From NCBI RefSeq assembly GCF_004682045.1, contig NZ_QUZT01000010.1:1-64000 (forward strand): DNA of 64,000 nucleotides, written 5' to 3'. This DNA is from Pseudomonas nabeulensis (GTDB lineage: Bacteria; Pseudomonadota; Gammaproteobacteria; Pseudomonadales; Pseudomonadaceae). The first letter of the stretch is position 1, and each line of letters begins with the position of its first letter. Below, one piece after another: positions 7,417-15,101 of this stretch. Below the pieces are notes generated by a model. The model saw nothing but the letters and a program-made list of their open reading frames with translations. It was not told the origin of the DNA and did not search any database. The translations under genes and the position numbers were made by a program.

Positions 7417-9045
7417 ATGTCCCGTCCTCCGCTCTTCCTGCGTCCTGCTGCCCAGGGCTTTGCCGTTACCTTGCTGGTGACGCTGGCCGGATGTGGGTTG
7501 TCTTCTTCCCCTGAACTGGCCAAGCCCTCTCCTGAGGCGGCGCCTGTCGCTGAGCTGCACAGTGCTCCAGTGCCAGGCGCTCTGGCCAAACGCATGGCGA
7601 TGCCCGCGCCCATGCGGATGCAGGACTCGGTGGCGATGGAGTACCGCAGCGAACCCCGCGAGCAATACGCAAACCTGCCGGACAACCCGGTGCACCGCGT
7701 AGCGGAAACCCCGGTGTCCACCTTCAGCGTCGACGTCGACACCGGCAGCTACGCCAACGTCAGACGCTTCCTCAATCAAGGCCGTCTACCACCCGAAGGG
7801 GCTGTGCGATTGGAGGAAATGGTCAACTATTTTCCCTACGACTATGGGCTGCCCACCGATGGTTCGCCGTTTGGCGTGACCACCGAAGTCGCCGCCACGC
7901 CGTGGAACCCGCATACCCAACTGCTGCGTATCGGCATCAAGGCCTCCGACCGTGTCATCGCGGACCTGGCGCCAGCCAACCTGGTGTTCCTGGTGGACGT
8001 GTCCGGCTCCATGGACCGTCGCGAAGGTTTGCCGCTGGTGAAAAGCACCCTGAAATTGTTGGTTGATCAATTGCGCGATCAGGATCGCGTATCACTGGTG
8101 GTCTATGCCGGCGAATCCCGCGTCGTGCTCAAACCCACTTCTGGCCGCGACAAAGCCAAAATCCGCGATGCCATCGACCAACTCACCGCCGGCGGCTCCA
8201 CAGCCGGCGCATCCGGCATCGAACTCGCCTACCAGATGGCCCGCGAAGGTTTTATCGACCAGGGCATCAACCGCATCCTGCTGGCCACCGACGGTGACTT
8301 CAACGTGGGTATCAGCGACTTCGACAGCCTTAAGCAGATGGCCGTCGACCAACGCAAAAGCGGCGTGTCGCTGACGACCTTGGGCTTCGGTGTGGATAAC
8401 TACAACGAACACTTGATGGAACAACTGGCCGACGCAGGCGACGGCAACTACGCCTACATCGACACCCTGCGCGAAGCCCGCAAGGTGCTGGTGGAGCAAC
8501 TCAGCTCGACCCTGGCGGTGGTGGCGCGGGATGTGAAGTTGCAGGTGGAATTCAACCCGGCGCGGGTCAGTGAGTATCGCCTGCTGGGTTATGAAAACCG
8601 AGCCTTGAAGCGTGAGGATTTTAATAACGACAAGGTCGATGCCGGAGAGATTGGCGCAGGGCACACGGTGACCGCGTTGTACGAAATTGTGCCGAAGGGG
8701 GAGAAGGGCTGGTTGGAGCCGTTGCGCTATGCCGCGCCAGCGTCTGAGAGTCAGAGCGCTGAGCTGGCCATGCTGCGTGTGCGCTACAAGCCTGCGGCAG
8801 GTGGCGATAGCAAACTGATTGAGCGGCCCATCAGCACTTCATCTGCCCCGGCCAGCGACGACCTGCGTTTTGCGGCGGCCGTGGCAGCCTTCGCCCAACA
8901 GCTAAAGAGTGATGGCCGCTACACTGGCAGCATGAGCCTGCAGGACACCGCCACACTGGCCCGCGCGGCCCGGGGCGATGACCCGTTCGGTTTGCGCAAT
9001 GAGTTTGTGCAACTGGTGGAACTGGCTCAAAGCCTCAAACATTGA
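7417..9045 (+). CDS. YfbK-type von Willebrand factor A domain lipoprotein
   Basis: A 542-residue lipoprotein. The ATG at 7417 is preceded by GAGG and gives a signal peptide ending LLVTLAGC (Cys26). Layout: a Pro/Ala-rich linker, the YfbK N-terminal region (PVSTFSVDVDTGSYANVRR, about residues 95-115), a VWA domain with an intact MIDAS motif DVSGS at 194-198, and the C-terminal YfbK region. VWA domains bind ligands through a metal ion. It is directly followed by an ECF sigma factor and a membrane-anchored partner, so the three probably form a signalling operon. What it senses is unknown. Confidence 0.88.
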   Translation: MSRPPLFLRPAAQGFAVTLLVTLAGCGLSSSPELAKPSPEAAPVAELHSAPVPGALAKRMAMPAPMRMQDSVAMEYRSEPREQYANLPDNPVHRVAETPVSTFSVDVDTGSYANVRRFLNQGRLPPEGAVRLEEMVNYFPYDYGLPTDGSPFGVTTEVAATPWNPHTQLLRIGIKASDRVIADLAPANLVFLVDVSGSMDRREGLPLVKSTLKLLVDQLRDQDRVSLVVYAGESRVVLKPTSGRDKAKIRDAIDQLTAGGSTAGASGIELAYQMAREGFIDQGINRILLATDGDFNVGISDFDSLKQMAVDQRKSGVSLTTLGFGVDNYNEHLMEQLADAGDGNYAYIDTLREARKVLVEQLSSTLAVVARDVKLQVEFNPARVSEYRLLGYENRALKREDFNNDKVDAGEIGAGHTVTALYEIVPKGEKGWLEPLRYAAPASESQSAELAMLRVRYKPAAGGDSKLIERPISTSSAPASDDLRFAAAVAAFAQQLKSDGRYTGSMSLQDTATLARAARGDDPFGLRNEFVQLVELAQSLKH

Positions 9046-9069
9046 CCTATGTGGGAGTCCGCTATCGAC

Positions 9070-9642
9070 ATGGCCGTTCCAGAAGACCTGCCCAGCGACG
9101 AATCGCTGCTGGCCCGCTACCGAACCGGTGACAGTGCCGCATTCGAAGCCCTGTACGCCCGGCACCGACAGGGCTTGTACCGCTTCCTCGTGTCCCTCAG
9201 CAACAAAGCCGAACTCGCCGAGGAAATCTACCAGGAAACCTGGCTCAGCCTGATCCGCAGCACCACCCAGCCACAAGGCCGGGCGAGTTTTCGTACCTGG
9301 CTGTTCCAGATTGCCCGCAACCGCCTGATCGATTACTGGCGCAAGCACGGCATCCACAACCCGCTGCATGACAGCTACGACGAACAACTCCACGCCCAAC
9401 CCGACCACAGCGCCGGCCCCGAACAGCAACTGAGCCTGAGCCGCGACCAGGCCCGCCTCGACGCCGCCCTGCAAGGCTTGCCCGAAGACCAGCGCGAAGT
9501 CTTCCTGCTGCGCCTGCACGGCGACCTCGAAGTGCCGCAAATCGCCGCCCTCATCGGCGCCCCGCTGGAAACCGTAAAAAGCCGCCTGCGCTACGCCCAG
9601 CAGAAACTGCGCCGCCTGCTGGCCGAGGAGATACCCGCATGA
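9070..9642 (+). CDS. ECF-type RNA polymerase sigma factor
   Basis: A 190-residue sigma-70 family factor with only regions 2 and 4, as in the extracytoplasmic-function group. Region 2 includes YQETWLSLIRS and FRTWLFQIARNRLIDYWR; region 4 includes LPEDQREVFLLRLHGDLEVPQIA followed by ETVKSRLRYAQQKLRRLL, the DNA-binding helices. ATG 9070 is preferred; ATG 9049 is in frame but has no ribosome binding site, while GGGAG lies 13 bases before 9070. Its stop overlaps the ATG of the next gene (ATGA), indicating translational coupling with a likely anti-sigma partner. Confidence 0.9.
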   Translation: MAVPEDLPSDESLLARYRTGDSAAFEALYARHRQGLYRFLVSLSNKAELAEEIYQETWLSLIRSTTQPQGRASFRTWLFQIARNRLIDYWRKHGIHNPLHDSYDEQLHAQPDHSAGPEQQLSLSRDQARLDAALQGLPEDQREVFLLRLHGDLEVPQIAALIGAPLETVKSRLRYAQQKLRRLLAEEIPA

Positions 9643-10247
9643 CTGACTCCCGACACACCCCGGACCCCGACGACGTGCTGCTCCAGCACTACCGTCAACA
9701 CAGCGCCGGCGAACCGCCCGCGTCCCTCGACGCCTTCATCCTCGCCACCGCCCACCGCGAAGCCCCGGCGCCGCAACCGAGCCTGTGGCAACGCTGGCTG
9801 CGCGCCTGCCAACGGCCGCGCTGGCAGATGGCATTTGCCACAGTGGCGGGTGTGGCGTTGATGATTGGCGTGGTGATGCGCGAGCCGGTGCCGCAAGCGG
9901 AGATATCCACAGCTACGTTCTCTGCGACGCGTGAAGAAGCAGCCCGCCCGGCGCCCCCTGCAATGTCTGCTCCGGCGCCCATGGCCCGGCTGGCCGTTGC
10001 ACCGAAGGCCGAGAGTGCGCAAGTCATGGGGTCTATGGCAGATGAACCGAGCACCAAGCTAAGCAAGCGCGCGCCGGTCGCGTTGCCGTCGTTGGAGGAA
10101 GAGCTACAGGCGATTGTGAGATTGCGTGAAGCTGGGCAGGCGAGGGCAGCGGATGAGAAATTGCTGGCGCTGCATGAGCGCTTTCCGCAGGAGGATTTGC
10201 CGGCGAGGTTGGAAGAGATGCGAAGCCATCAGGGACTCTGGCGTTAG
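9639..10247 (+). CDS. Single-span membrane protein, likely anti-sigma partner
   Basis: A 202-residue protein: a soluble N-terminal part of about 65 residues, one transmembrane helix (WQMAFATVAGVALMIGVVM, about 66-84), a low-complexity Ala/Pro-rich periplasmic linker, and a C-terminal helical pair (LEEELQAIVRLREAGQARAADEKLLALHERFP). That topology, and the ATGA overlap with the upstream ECF sigma gene, fit an anti-sigma factor, although no zinc-binding HxxxCxxC motif is visible in the N-terminal part. The role is inferred from context. Confidence 0.7.
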   Translation: MTDSRHTPDPDDVLLQHYRQHSAGEPPASLDAFILATAHREAPAPQPSLWQRWLRACQRPRWQMAFATVAGVALMIGVVMREPVPQAEISTATFSATREEAARPAPPAMSAPAPMARLAVAPKAESAQVMGSMADEPSTKLSKRAPVALPSLEEELQAIVRLREAGQARAADEKLLALHERFPQEDLPARLEEMRSHQGLWR

Positions 10248-10275
10248 TTGACGAGCGCTCGCCAGCGTTTATAAT
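10248..10275 (+). promoter_or_regulatory. Sigma-70 promoter of a short RNA
   Basis: A near-consensus promoter: TTGACG at 10248-10253, a 16-base spacer, and TATAAT at 10270-10275. It begins at the stop codon of the preceding gene. No start codon with a ribosome binding site follows, but a structured segment ending in a T-run does, so it probably drives a small RNA of about 55-60 nucleotides. Confidence 0.6.
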
Positions 10276-10281
10276 TCTTCG

Positions 10282-10338
10282 CAACACGGCCCCTGTCGGT
10301 TGATGCGCTTCGGTGCTGAGACTGCTCAGGGGTTTTTT
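10282..10338 (+). ncRNA. Candidate small structured RNA next to an Abi_2 gene
   Basis: From the predicted start near 10282 the transcript would contain CCCCTG at 10290-10295 pairing with CAGGGG at 10327-10332, an inner segment around GCGCTTCGGTGC that can form a second hairpin, and a run of six T from 10333, a typical intrinsic terminator. It has no plausible reading frame. It lies head-on to the 3' end of a broken Abi_2 family gene. Published comparative work describes an 'abiF RNA' motif close to abiF genes; whether this RNA belongs to that class needs a covariance search. It could alternatively be only a terminator for the sigma operon, but the dedicated promoter argues against that. Confidence 0.45.
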
Positions 10339-10357
10339 ATTACCCGCGGTTTTTCAT

Positions 10358-11262
10358 TTACCAATCGCGCTCCCGCCAAGCATGGTCGACGCCCATGCCC
10401 TCCAGATTCAAATCAAGGTGGTTCAAGTCTGGGAAGTCATTTTCCATCAATGTCTTCAAACGCTTTCCCCAGCTGGACGCCGGATTGATAGCGCGCATTA
10501 GATGATGGGTAATGCACAACAACATAAAAGGCCGAGCTCGTCGGTGTGCGTCCTCATGAAATGCTGACAGTGCAGGCACTTGTTCTGCCGGCGGAAGTTT
10601 AGGCTGGTCGATGATGTTACGGTTCCAAAGACGACTATGGTGAGCGCAGACATTTCGCAAGTAGTTCAAGCTACGCAGCCAACTGGCGAAGACCCTTCCT
10701 CGCACGCGACCCAAACGGCTAGCGGCAAACCGTATTTTTCTTTGTTATGGCGAATGAAGTCTTCATTCGAGCGGTTGATTAATGCAGCGTGTTTGCCGAT
10801 CCATGCATGATGCTTGGTCAACCCGGTCTTTGTGTCCAACTGTAGAGAGAAGCTTTCATGAAATATCTCAGGCACTAGGTAAGCAAATTTATTGTGTTTG
10901 CCTAGCACATGGGAGATGTCCACTCGTAGCGCTATCTCTATGCGTTCCAAGGCATCCAGGGTCAGAAGGCGAAGCTTCTTGTCGAAGACGTAAAGATCGA
11001 TTGCGTTCTGGAAGGTGGTACCTGGTTTGAACGTATCGAGCGGGATCCGTGTAGGTTTCGTTTTAGTTTTGTATTGGGGGAGTGGGCAGCACAATTCCGT
11101 GCGTTCGCGAAAGGCGAACCAGTAGCCGCTGAGACGGTAGTAGCCGATACGCTCAAGGTGCTCCAAGGCTTTCGGCTGGTCAGTAACCGACATGCCGCGC
11201 GCTATTACCAGATCGAGCTGTTCTTGATAGCTTTGCCAAGGTTTTGGATAACCTTGTGTCAT
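10358..11262 (-). pseudogene. Abi_2 family (AbiD/AbiF-like HEPN) abortive infection gene, broken by internal deletion
   Basis: Abi_2 proteins are phage-defence HEPN ribonucleases. The N-terminal two thirds read in one frame from ATG 11262 (AGGAAG 8-13 bases upstream; motifs RIGYYRLSGYWFAF and LTLDALERIEIALRVDI) and stop at 10666. The remainder continues in another frame (SWLRSLNYLRNVCAHHSRLW) to 10358. The HEPN active-site motif R-NVCA-H is intact in this second part, at about 10640-10657. At the junction near 10700 the text passes directly from WVACE to GRVFASW, whereas family members have some 30 residues between, so an out-of-frame deletion of roughly 90-100 bases is likely. The gene should not yield a full enzyme. 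Confidence 0.8.
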
Positions 11263-11374
11263 CTGCAAATCTTCCTGGCTGCCGAGTGGCGAGCAATGTA
11301 CCTCGTTGACGCGGCCCTCAGTCATATTGGAAGTATTTGGAGACAAAGACCTCAGAGTCCGCACACGACCCACA

Positions 11375-11408
11375 AAAAAGCCCCAGGCCTTTCGACCTGG
11401 GGCTTTTT
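11375..11408. terminator. Strong bidirectional terminator, ancestral tRNA-Arg terminator
   Basis: A-run, stem GCCCCAGG, short loop, complementary CCTGGGGC and T-run. It lies 11 bases from a copy of the tRNA-Arg 3' end at 11419-11463, in the position a terminator would occupy downstream of the minus-strand tRNA before island insertion. Confidence 0.85.
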
Positions 11409-11418
11409 CATCTGTATC

Positions 11419-11463
11419 TGGTGCACCCGGCGGGATTCGAACCCACGACCCCTGCCTTCGGAG
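11419..11463 (-). repeat. Distal attachment site: 45-bp copy of the tRNA-Arg 3' end
   Basis: These 45 bases are identical to 48890-48934, the 3' part of tRNA-Arg(CCG) including the encoded CCA, the T arm and the anticodon-stem 3' side. Identity stops exactly at both ends. A duplicated tRNA 3' end is the signature of an integrative element targeting that tRNA, so this is the far attachment site of the island. Confidence 0.93.
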
Positions 11464-11945
11464 TCCTAAAAGTCGATGTTTAGATTCAAGACGTTAGCCG
11501 GGATGAGCTAGGAAATCAATGAGTTTTGATAGCTAGGGTTAGCGAAATTTCGCCATGTTTAGCGGGGCGCGTGTGGCAAATTTGTGGCATTAAAGTCGCA
11601 CTGACCGTTAACCAAATCCCCCTGATGCTGATGATCCATATAAGTGAAGCTTCTAGTCGCTTCCCGATCTTTATTCGTGCGCCCCTTGCCGCCTGTACAT
11701 CGATTTTTGCCATAGGTGAAGCGCTGTTGGAGGTCTGGCTCACCCAGGCATTTTTTCGCTGCTCACGTCATAGGAGCCTATTAGGCAAAAAAGTTGGTTA
11801 ACTTATGGCTTAGGCCCGCAGATATGAGTTAATAACGTCGGATAGCTACCTCATTGGCTCGCTTACACCGACCTCCCGGTGACGACGCTACGGCTGACAG
11901 CGTATGGTGAAATACGGCGGCTGAAAGCTGGTCGGACGTTCTATA
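11464..11945. other. Intergenic, no gene supported
   Basis: About 480 bases between the attachment site and the 3' end of a glycosyltransferase gene. Two short overlapping open frames on opposite strands have no ribosome binding site or recognisable protein. I see no repeat or RNA gene; an attachment-site flank with integrase arm-binding sites would be expected here but I cannot mark the sites. Confidence 0.6.
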
Positions 11946-13082
11946 TCACGAAGCTGCACCTTTGCGGCCTCCAAGCATCAGCACGTCGCGATACACCCGG
12001 ACAGTGGCGGCACACATCTGTTCGGCTGTGAATAATTGGTCGAAGCGAGCCTTGGCCTGGGTGCCGAAGCTCTGGGCTTGGTCAGCGTTGTTCCACAACC
12101 TGCGGAGCGCTTCACGCAGCGCCAGCGGCGACGCGGGCGGCACTGCCAGTCCTGTTTTTTCGTGGATATTGACGTACGTAGTGCCGGTGCCTATCTCGCA
12201 GGAGATCAATGGCTTGCCATACATTGCCGCTTCGAGCAGCGAAATACCAAACGCTTCAGATCGCAAGTGGGACGGGAAAATTAGTGCATAGCACAATTGC
12301 AATAAGCAGGCTTTGTGTTCGTCGTCCAACCTGCCCAGAAAGTGAACATTGCGCAGCCTCAAGCGCTCAGCTTGGGCCTTGAGTGCCTGCTCTTCTGGCC
12401 CGCTGCCAATGATTACCAAAGGATAGTCCACGCTCTCGAGGGCGCTGAGCAAGCTGTCTAGGCCCTTGTAGTAACGCAACACGCCTACGAATAGGAAAAA
12501 CTTTTCGGGAAGTAGCTTACGCCAGTGAGCCGTGCGTTGCTCCGACACCTGCGGATAAGCCGACCGATCCAACCCGTAGGGCACCACCACTGTTTTGTTG
12601 GCAAATGGCTTAAGTGCCTCACTTGTACGCTGATAGTTGGGCGATGCGACTAGGATGCGGTCCATGCTACCCAGCATTAGCTTCATCAGTGGCGTATAAA
12701 GCTTCAGCAGAGAGCGCTGCTTAATGACGTCTGAGTGATAGCTGAGTACAGTTGGTTTGCGATGGCGGGTAGCAAAATGAACGACGTCCATCCAAGGCCA
12801 GGGAAAGTGGAAGTGTATAAGATCCGCCTCCGCAGCCATGGCCTTGAACGTTGAAAACACTTGCGCTGAAAAGCCTGTAGACGCCAGGTGGAAGTTCTCG
12901 TTGGCCCGCGTAACCGTATGGTCGGCGATCTGGATGCGCGCTGGCGAGGGGGTCCTGCTCAGCGTGAGGACCTGACCCTCCACACCGAAAGCGCGACTGC
13001 CCTGGCAGAGTTGATACATCACCTGCTCGATTCCGCCCGTGGTGTCCGGATAATATGTCTTGAAGAAATGAAGAACGCGCAT
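11946..13082 (-). CDS. Glycosyltransferase family 4
   Basis: A 378-residue GT-B fold enzyme. The N-terminal domain begins MRVLHFFKTYYPDTTGGIEQV, the usual glycine-rich acceptor-side loop; the C-terminal donor-binding domain has FVGVLRYYKGLDSLLSAL (about residues 205-222), GSGPEEQAL and the nucleotide-sugar signature SEAFGISLLEAAMYGKP. It probably adds one sugar (mannose or rhamnose, judging by the GDP-sugar genes nearby) to a lipid-linked polysaccharide on the cytoplasmic face. It is divergent from the secretion/polysaccharide operon starting at 13354 and is the first cargo gene inside the island. Confidence 0.87.
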   Translation of the reverse strand: MRVLHFFKTYYPDTTGGIEQVMYQLCQGSRAFGVEGQVLTLSRTPSPARIQIADHTVTRANENFHLASTGFSAQVFSTFKAMAAEADLIHFHFPWPWMDVVHFATRHRKPTVLSYHSDVIKQRSLLKLYTPLMKLMLGSMDRILVASPNYQRTSEALKPFANKTVVVPYGLDRSAYPQVSEQRTAHWRKLLPEKFFLFVGVLRYYKGLDSLLSALESVDYPLVIIGSGPEEQALKAQAERLRLRNVHFLGRLDDEHKACLLQLCYALIFPSHLRSEAFGISLLEAAMYGKPLISCEIGTGTTYVNIHEKTGLAVPPASPLALREALRRLWNNADQAQSFGTQAKARFDQLFTAEQMCAATVRVYRDVLMLGGRKGAAS

Positions 13083-13254
13083 AGGGGCCCATTGGTAATG
13101 CTGAGGTCTTGCTGGTCGGGAATCAGACTGATTTTGTCAGGCTGCCTTCAGGCGTAAGCCTCACACCCGGCTAGAGGTACAGAGGAAACCCAGCGAATGT
13201 AACTTCCGGTGAGTATATCGCCAACAGTCATAAGAAAAAATTCTAAAAAAAGAA

Positions 13255-13293
13255 CGTACAAACCACCCTTCATTTAGGCGGTTTTTTCATTTA
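13255..13293 (+). terminator. Possible terminator or attenuator upstream of the secretion operon
   Basis: AACCACC and GGCGGTT, separated by about 9 bases, followed by a run of six T. The stem has one mismatch. It lies between the divergent glycosyltransferase start and the ABC exporter gene, so if functional on the + strand it would attenuate the leader of the operon. Confidence 0.4.
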
Positions 13294-13353
13294 ACAAGTG
13301 AAAGCCAGTGTTACACTCCCGCGCCTTTCAATACCTGTGGCAGTTAGGTAACC

Positions 13354-15093
13354 ATGCAAAAATTTCATGAAAACAGCTTGCAGGCTGCGCTGAAAGCTTG
13401 TAAGAGCAGTTTCATATCGGTCGGCATTTTCAGCATGTTTGTCAACGCCCTAATGCTAGTTCCTACCTTCTACATGTTGCAGGTTTATGGACGAGTCATA
13501 ACCAGCGGCAGCTTGACCACGCTGTTGATGCTAACCCTTATCATGACCGTTCTGATGGTAACCATGGGTGCGCTTGAGCTGGTACGTTCGCGCATCATGG
13601 TGCGCGTCAGCACCAAACTCGACATCCTGTTAAGCCGTAATTTGTACCGTGCCAGCTTTAAGCGCGCTCTGGAAAGCGGCGGCATGGACGCTTCAGCTCA
13701 GGCTATGAACGACTTGACTGGGCTGCGCCAGTTTATGACCGGGACTGGCCTTTTCGCTTTTTTCGACGCGCCTTGGCTGCCGATCTACATAGCCGTAATG
13801 TTTATGTTCCACCCATGGTTTGGCTGGATGGCTATAGGTTGCGCCATCATCCTCACGGTTCTGGCGGTCGTAAACGAGCGTCTTACCGGCAAGCCATTGG
13901 CCGCCGCCAACAAAGAAAACATCGCCGCCAGTCTGTACACCAGCAAGAACCTGCGCAATGCCGAAGTCATCGAGTCCATGGGGATGCTCGACACCCTCAT
14001 CAATCGCTGGGCCCAGCGCCAGAAAAAGGTGTTGATCCTGCAGTCGGTCGCCAGTGATAAAGGCGGCGCAATGACCAACGTCTCCAAGACTTTCCGCATG
14101 TTGGTGCAATCACTGATCCTGGGGCTGGGCGCGTTTCTGGCGATCGAACACGAACTCAATCCCGGCTTGGTGATTGCTGGTTCCGTCCTGCTGGGGCGCG
14201 CCCTGGCGCCCTTGGATCAAATCATCGGCAGTTGGAAAGGTTTCATTGGCGCACGTGCCCAATACGCTCGTCTCAGTGAAGTGCTCGCCAAACAGCAAAG
14301 CGAACCTGAACGCATGGCATTGCCAGCGCCGTTGGGCAATATACTGGTGGATAACCTGTTCATCACCGCGCCAGGTGGCAAAACGCCAATTATCAAAGGT
14401 ATGAGTTTCTCGGTGCCAGCAGGCCAAGTAGTCGGGATCGTGGGCCCCAGTGCTTCGGGTAAATCCACTCTTGCACGGGCGCTTATGGGGATCTGGCAAC
14501 CGCAGCATGGCGTGGTCCGACTCGACGGTGCCGATATTGCCAACTGGGACAAAAGCCAGTTGGGGCCCTACGTAGGATACTTGCCCCAGGACATCGAACT
14601 GTTCGAGGGCAGCATCAGCGAAAACATCGCGCGTTTCTCTGAAATCGACCCGGAGGAAGTTATCAAGGCGGCCCGCATTGCCGGCGTGCATGAAATGATC
14701 CTGCTCCAGCCCGACGGGTATGACACGGTCATTGGCAGCGACGGTGTCAACCTGTCGGGCGGCCAGCGCCAGCGCGTTGGCCTGGCACGTGCCTTGTATG
14801 GCTCGCCGCGGCTGATCATCCTTGATGAGCCGAACTCTAACCTCGACGAAACGGGTGAGCAGGCGCTCGCGCAGGCAATCACTCAGATGAAAGCCACTGG
14901 CTCAACCGTTTTCGTCATTACCCATCGAACCAATATTCTCTCGCAGGTTGACCGGCTAATGGTGATGAGCGGTGGGGGTATCAGTCTGTACGGTCCGCGT
15001 GATCAGGTCATGGTTGAAATCAACAAGCAACATCTCGCCGCTCAACAACACACCGCCCCGGCGGCATCAGGCGCCGCGCCTATCCGCGCCTGA
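13354..15093 (+). CDS. Type I secretion ABC exporter (permease plus ATPase)
   Basis: A 579-residue inner-membrane protein of the PrtD/HasD/AprD group that powers one-step export of proteins carrying an uncleaved C-terminal signal. An N-terminal membrane domain of about 300 residues is followed by an ATPase domain with Walker A GPSASGKST (about 363-371), the signature [15 protein letters not shown] and Walker B LIILDEPN. There is no N-terminal C39-like domain, as is usual for this group. It is followed after 8 bases by the HlyD adaptor and then TolC, giving a complete tripartite exporter. The likely substrate is the DUF4214 protein at 26460. Confidence 0.92.
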   Translation: MQKFHENSLQAALKACKSSFISVGIFSMFVNALMLVPTFYMLQVYGRVITSGSLTTLLMLTLIMTVLMVTMGALELVRSRIMVRVSTKLDILLSRNLYRASFKRALESGGMDASAQAMNDLTGLRQFMTGTGLFAFFDAPWLPIYIAVMFMFHPWFGWMAIGCAIILTVLAVVNERLTGKPLAAANKENIAASLYTSKNLRNAEVIESMGMLDTLINRWAQRQKKVLILQSVASDKGGAMTNVSKTFRMLVQSLILGLGAFLAIEHELNPGLVIAGSVLLGRALAPLDQIIGSWKGFIGARAQYARLSEVLAKQQSEPERMALPAPLGNILVDNLFITAPGGKTPIIKGMSFSVPAGQVVGIVGPSASGKSTLARALMGIWQPQHGVVRLDGADIANWDKSQLGPYVGYLPQDIELFEGSISENIARFSEIDPEEVIKAARIAGVHEMILLQPDGYDTVIGSDGVNLSGGQRQRVGLARALYGSPRLIILDEPNSNLDETGEQALAQAITQMKATGSTVFVITHRTNILSQVDRLMVMSGGGISLYGPRDQVMVEINKQHLAAQQHTAPAASGAAPIRA

Positions 15094-15101
15094 CAGGAAT
15101 A

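Noticed and set aside
11516..11801. Two overlapping short ORFs on opposite strands after the attachment site
   Set aside because: No ribosome binding sites, no recognisable protein features, and mutual overlap.
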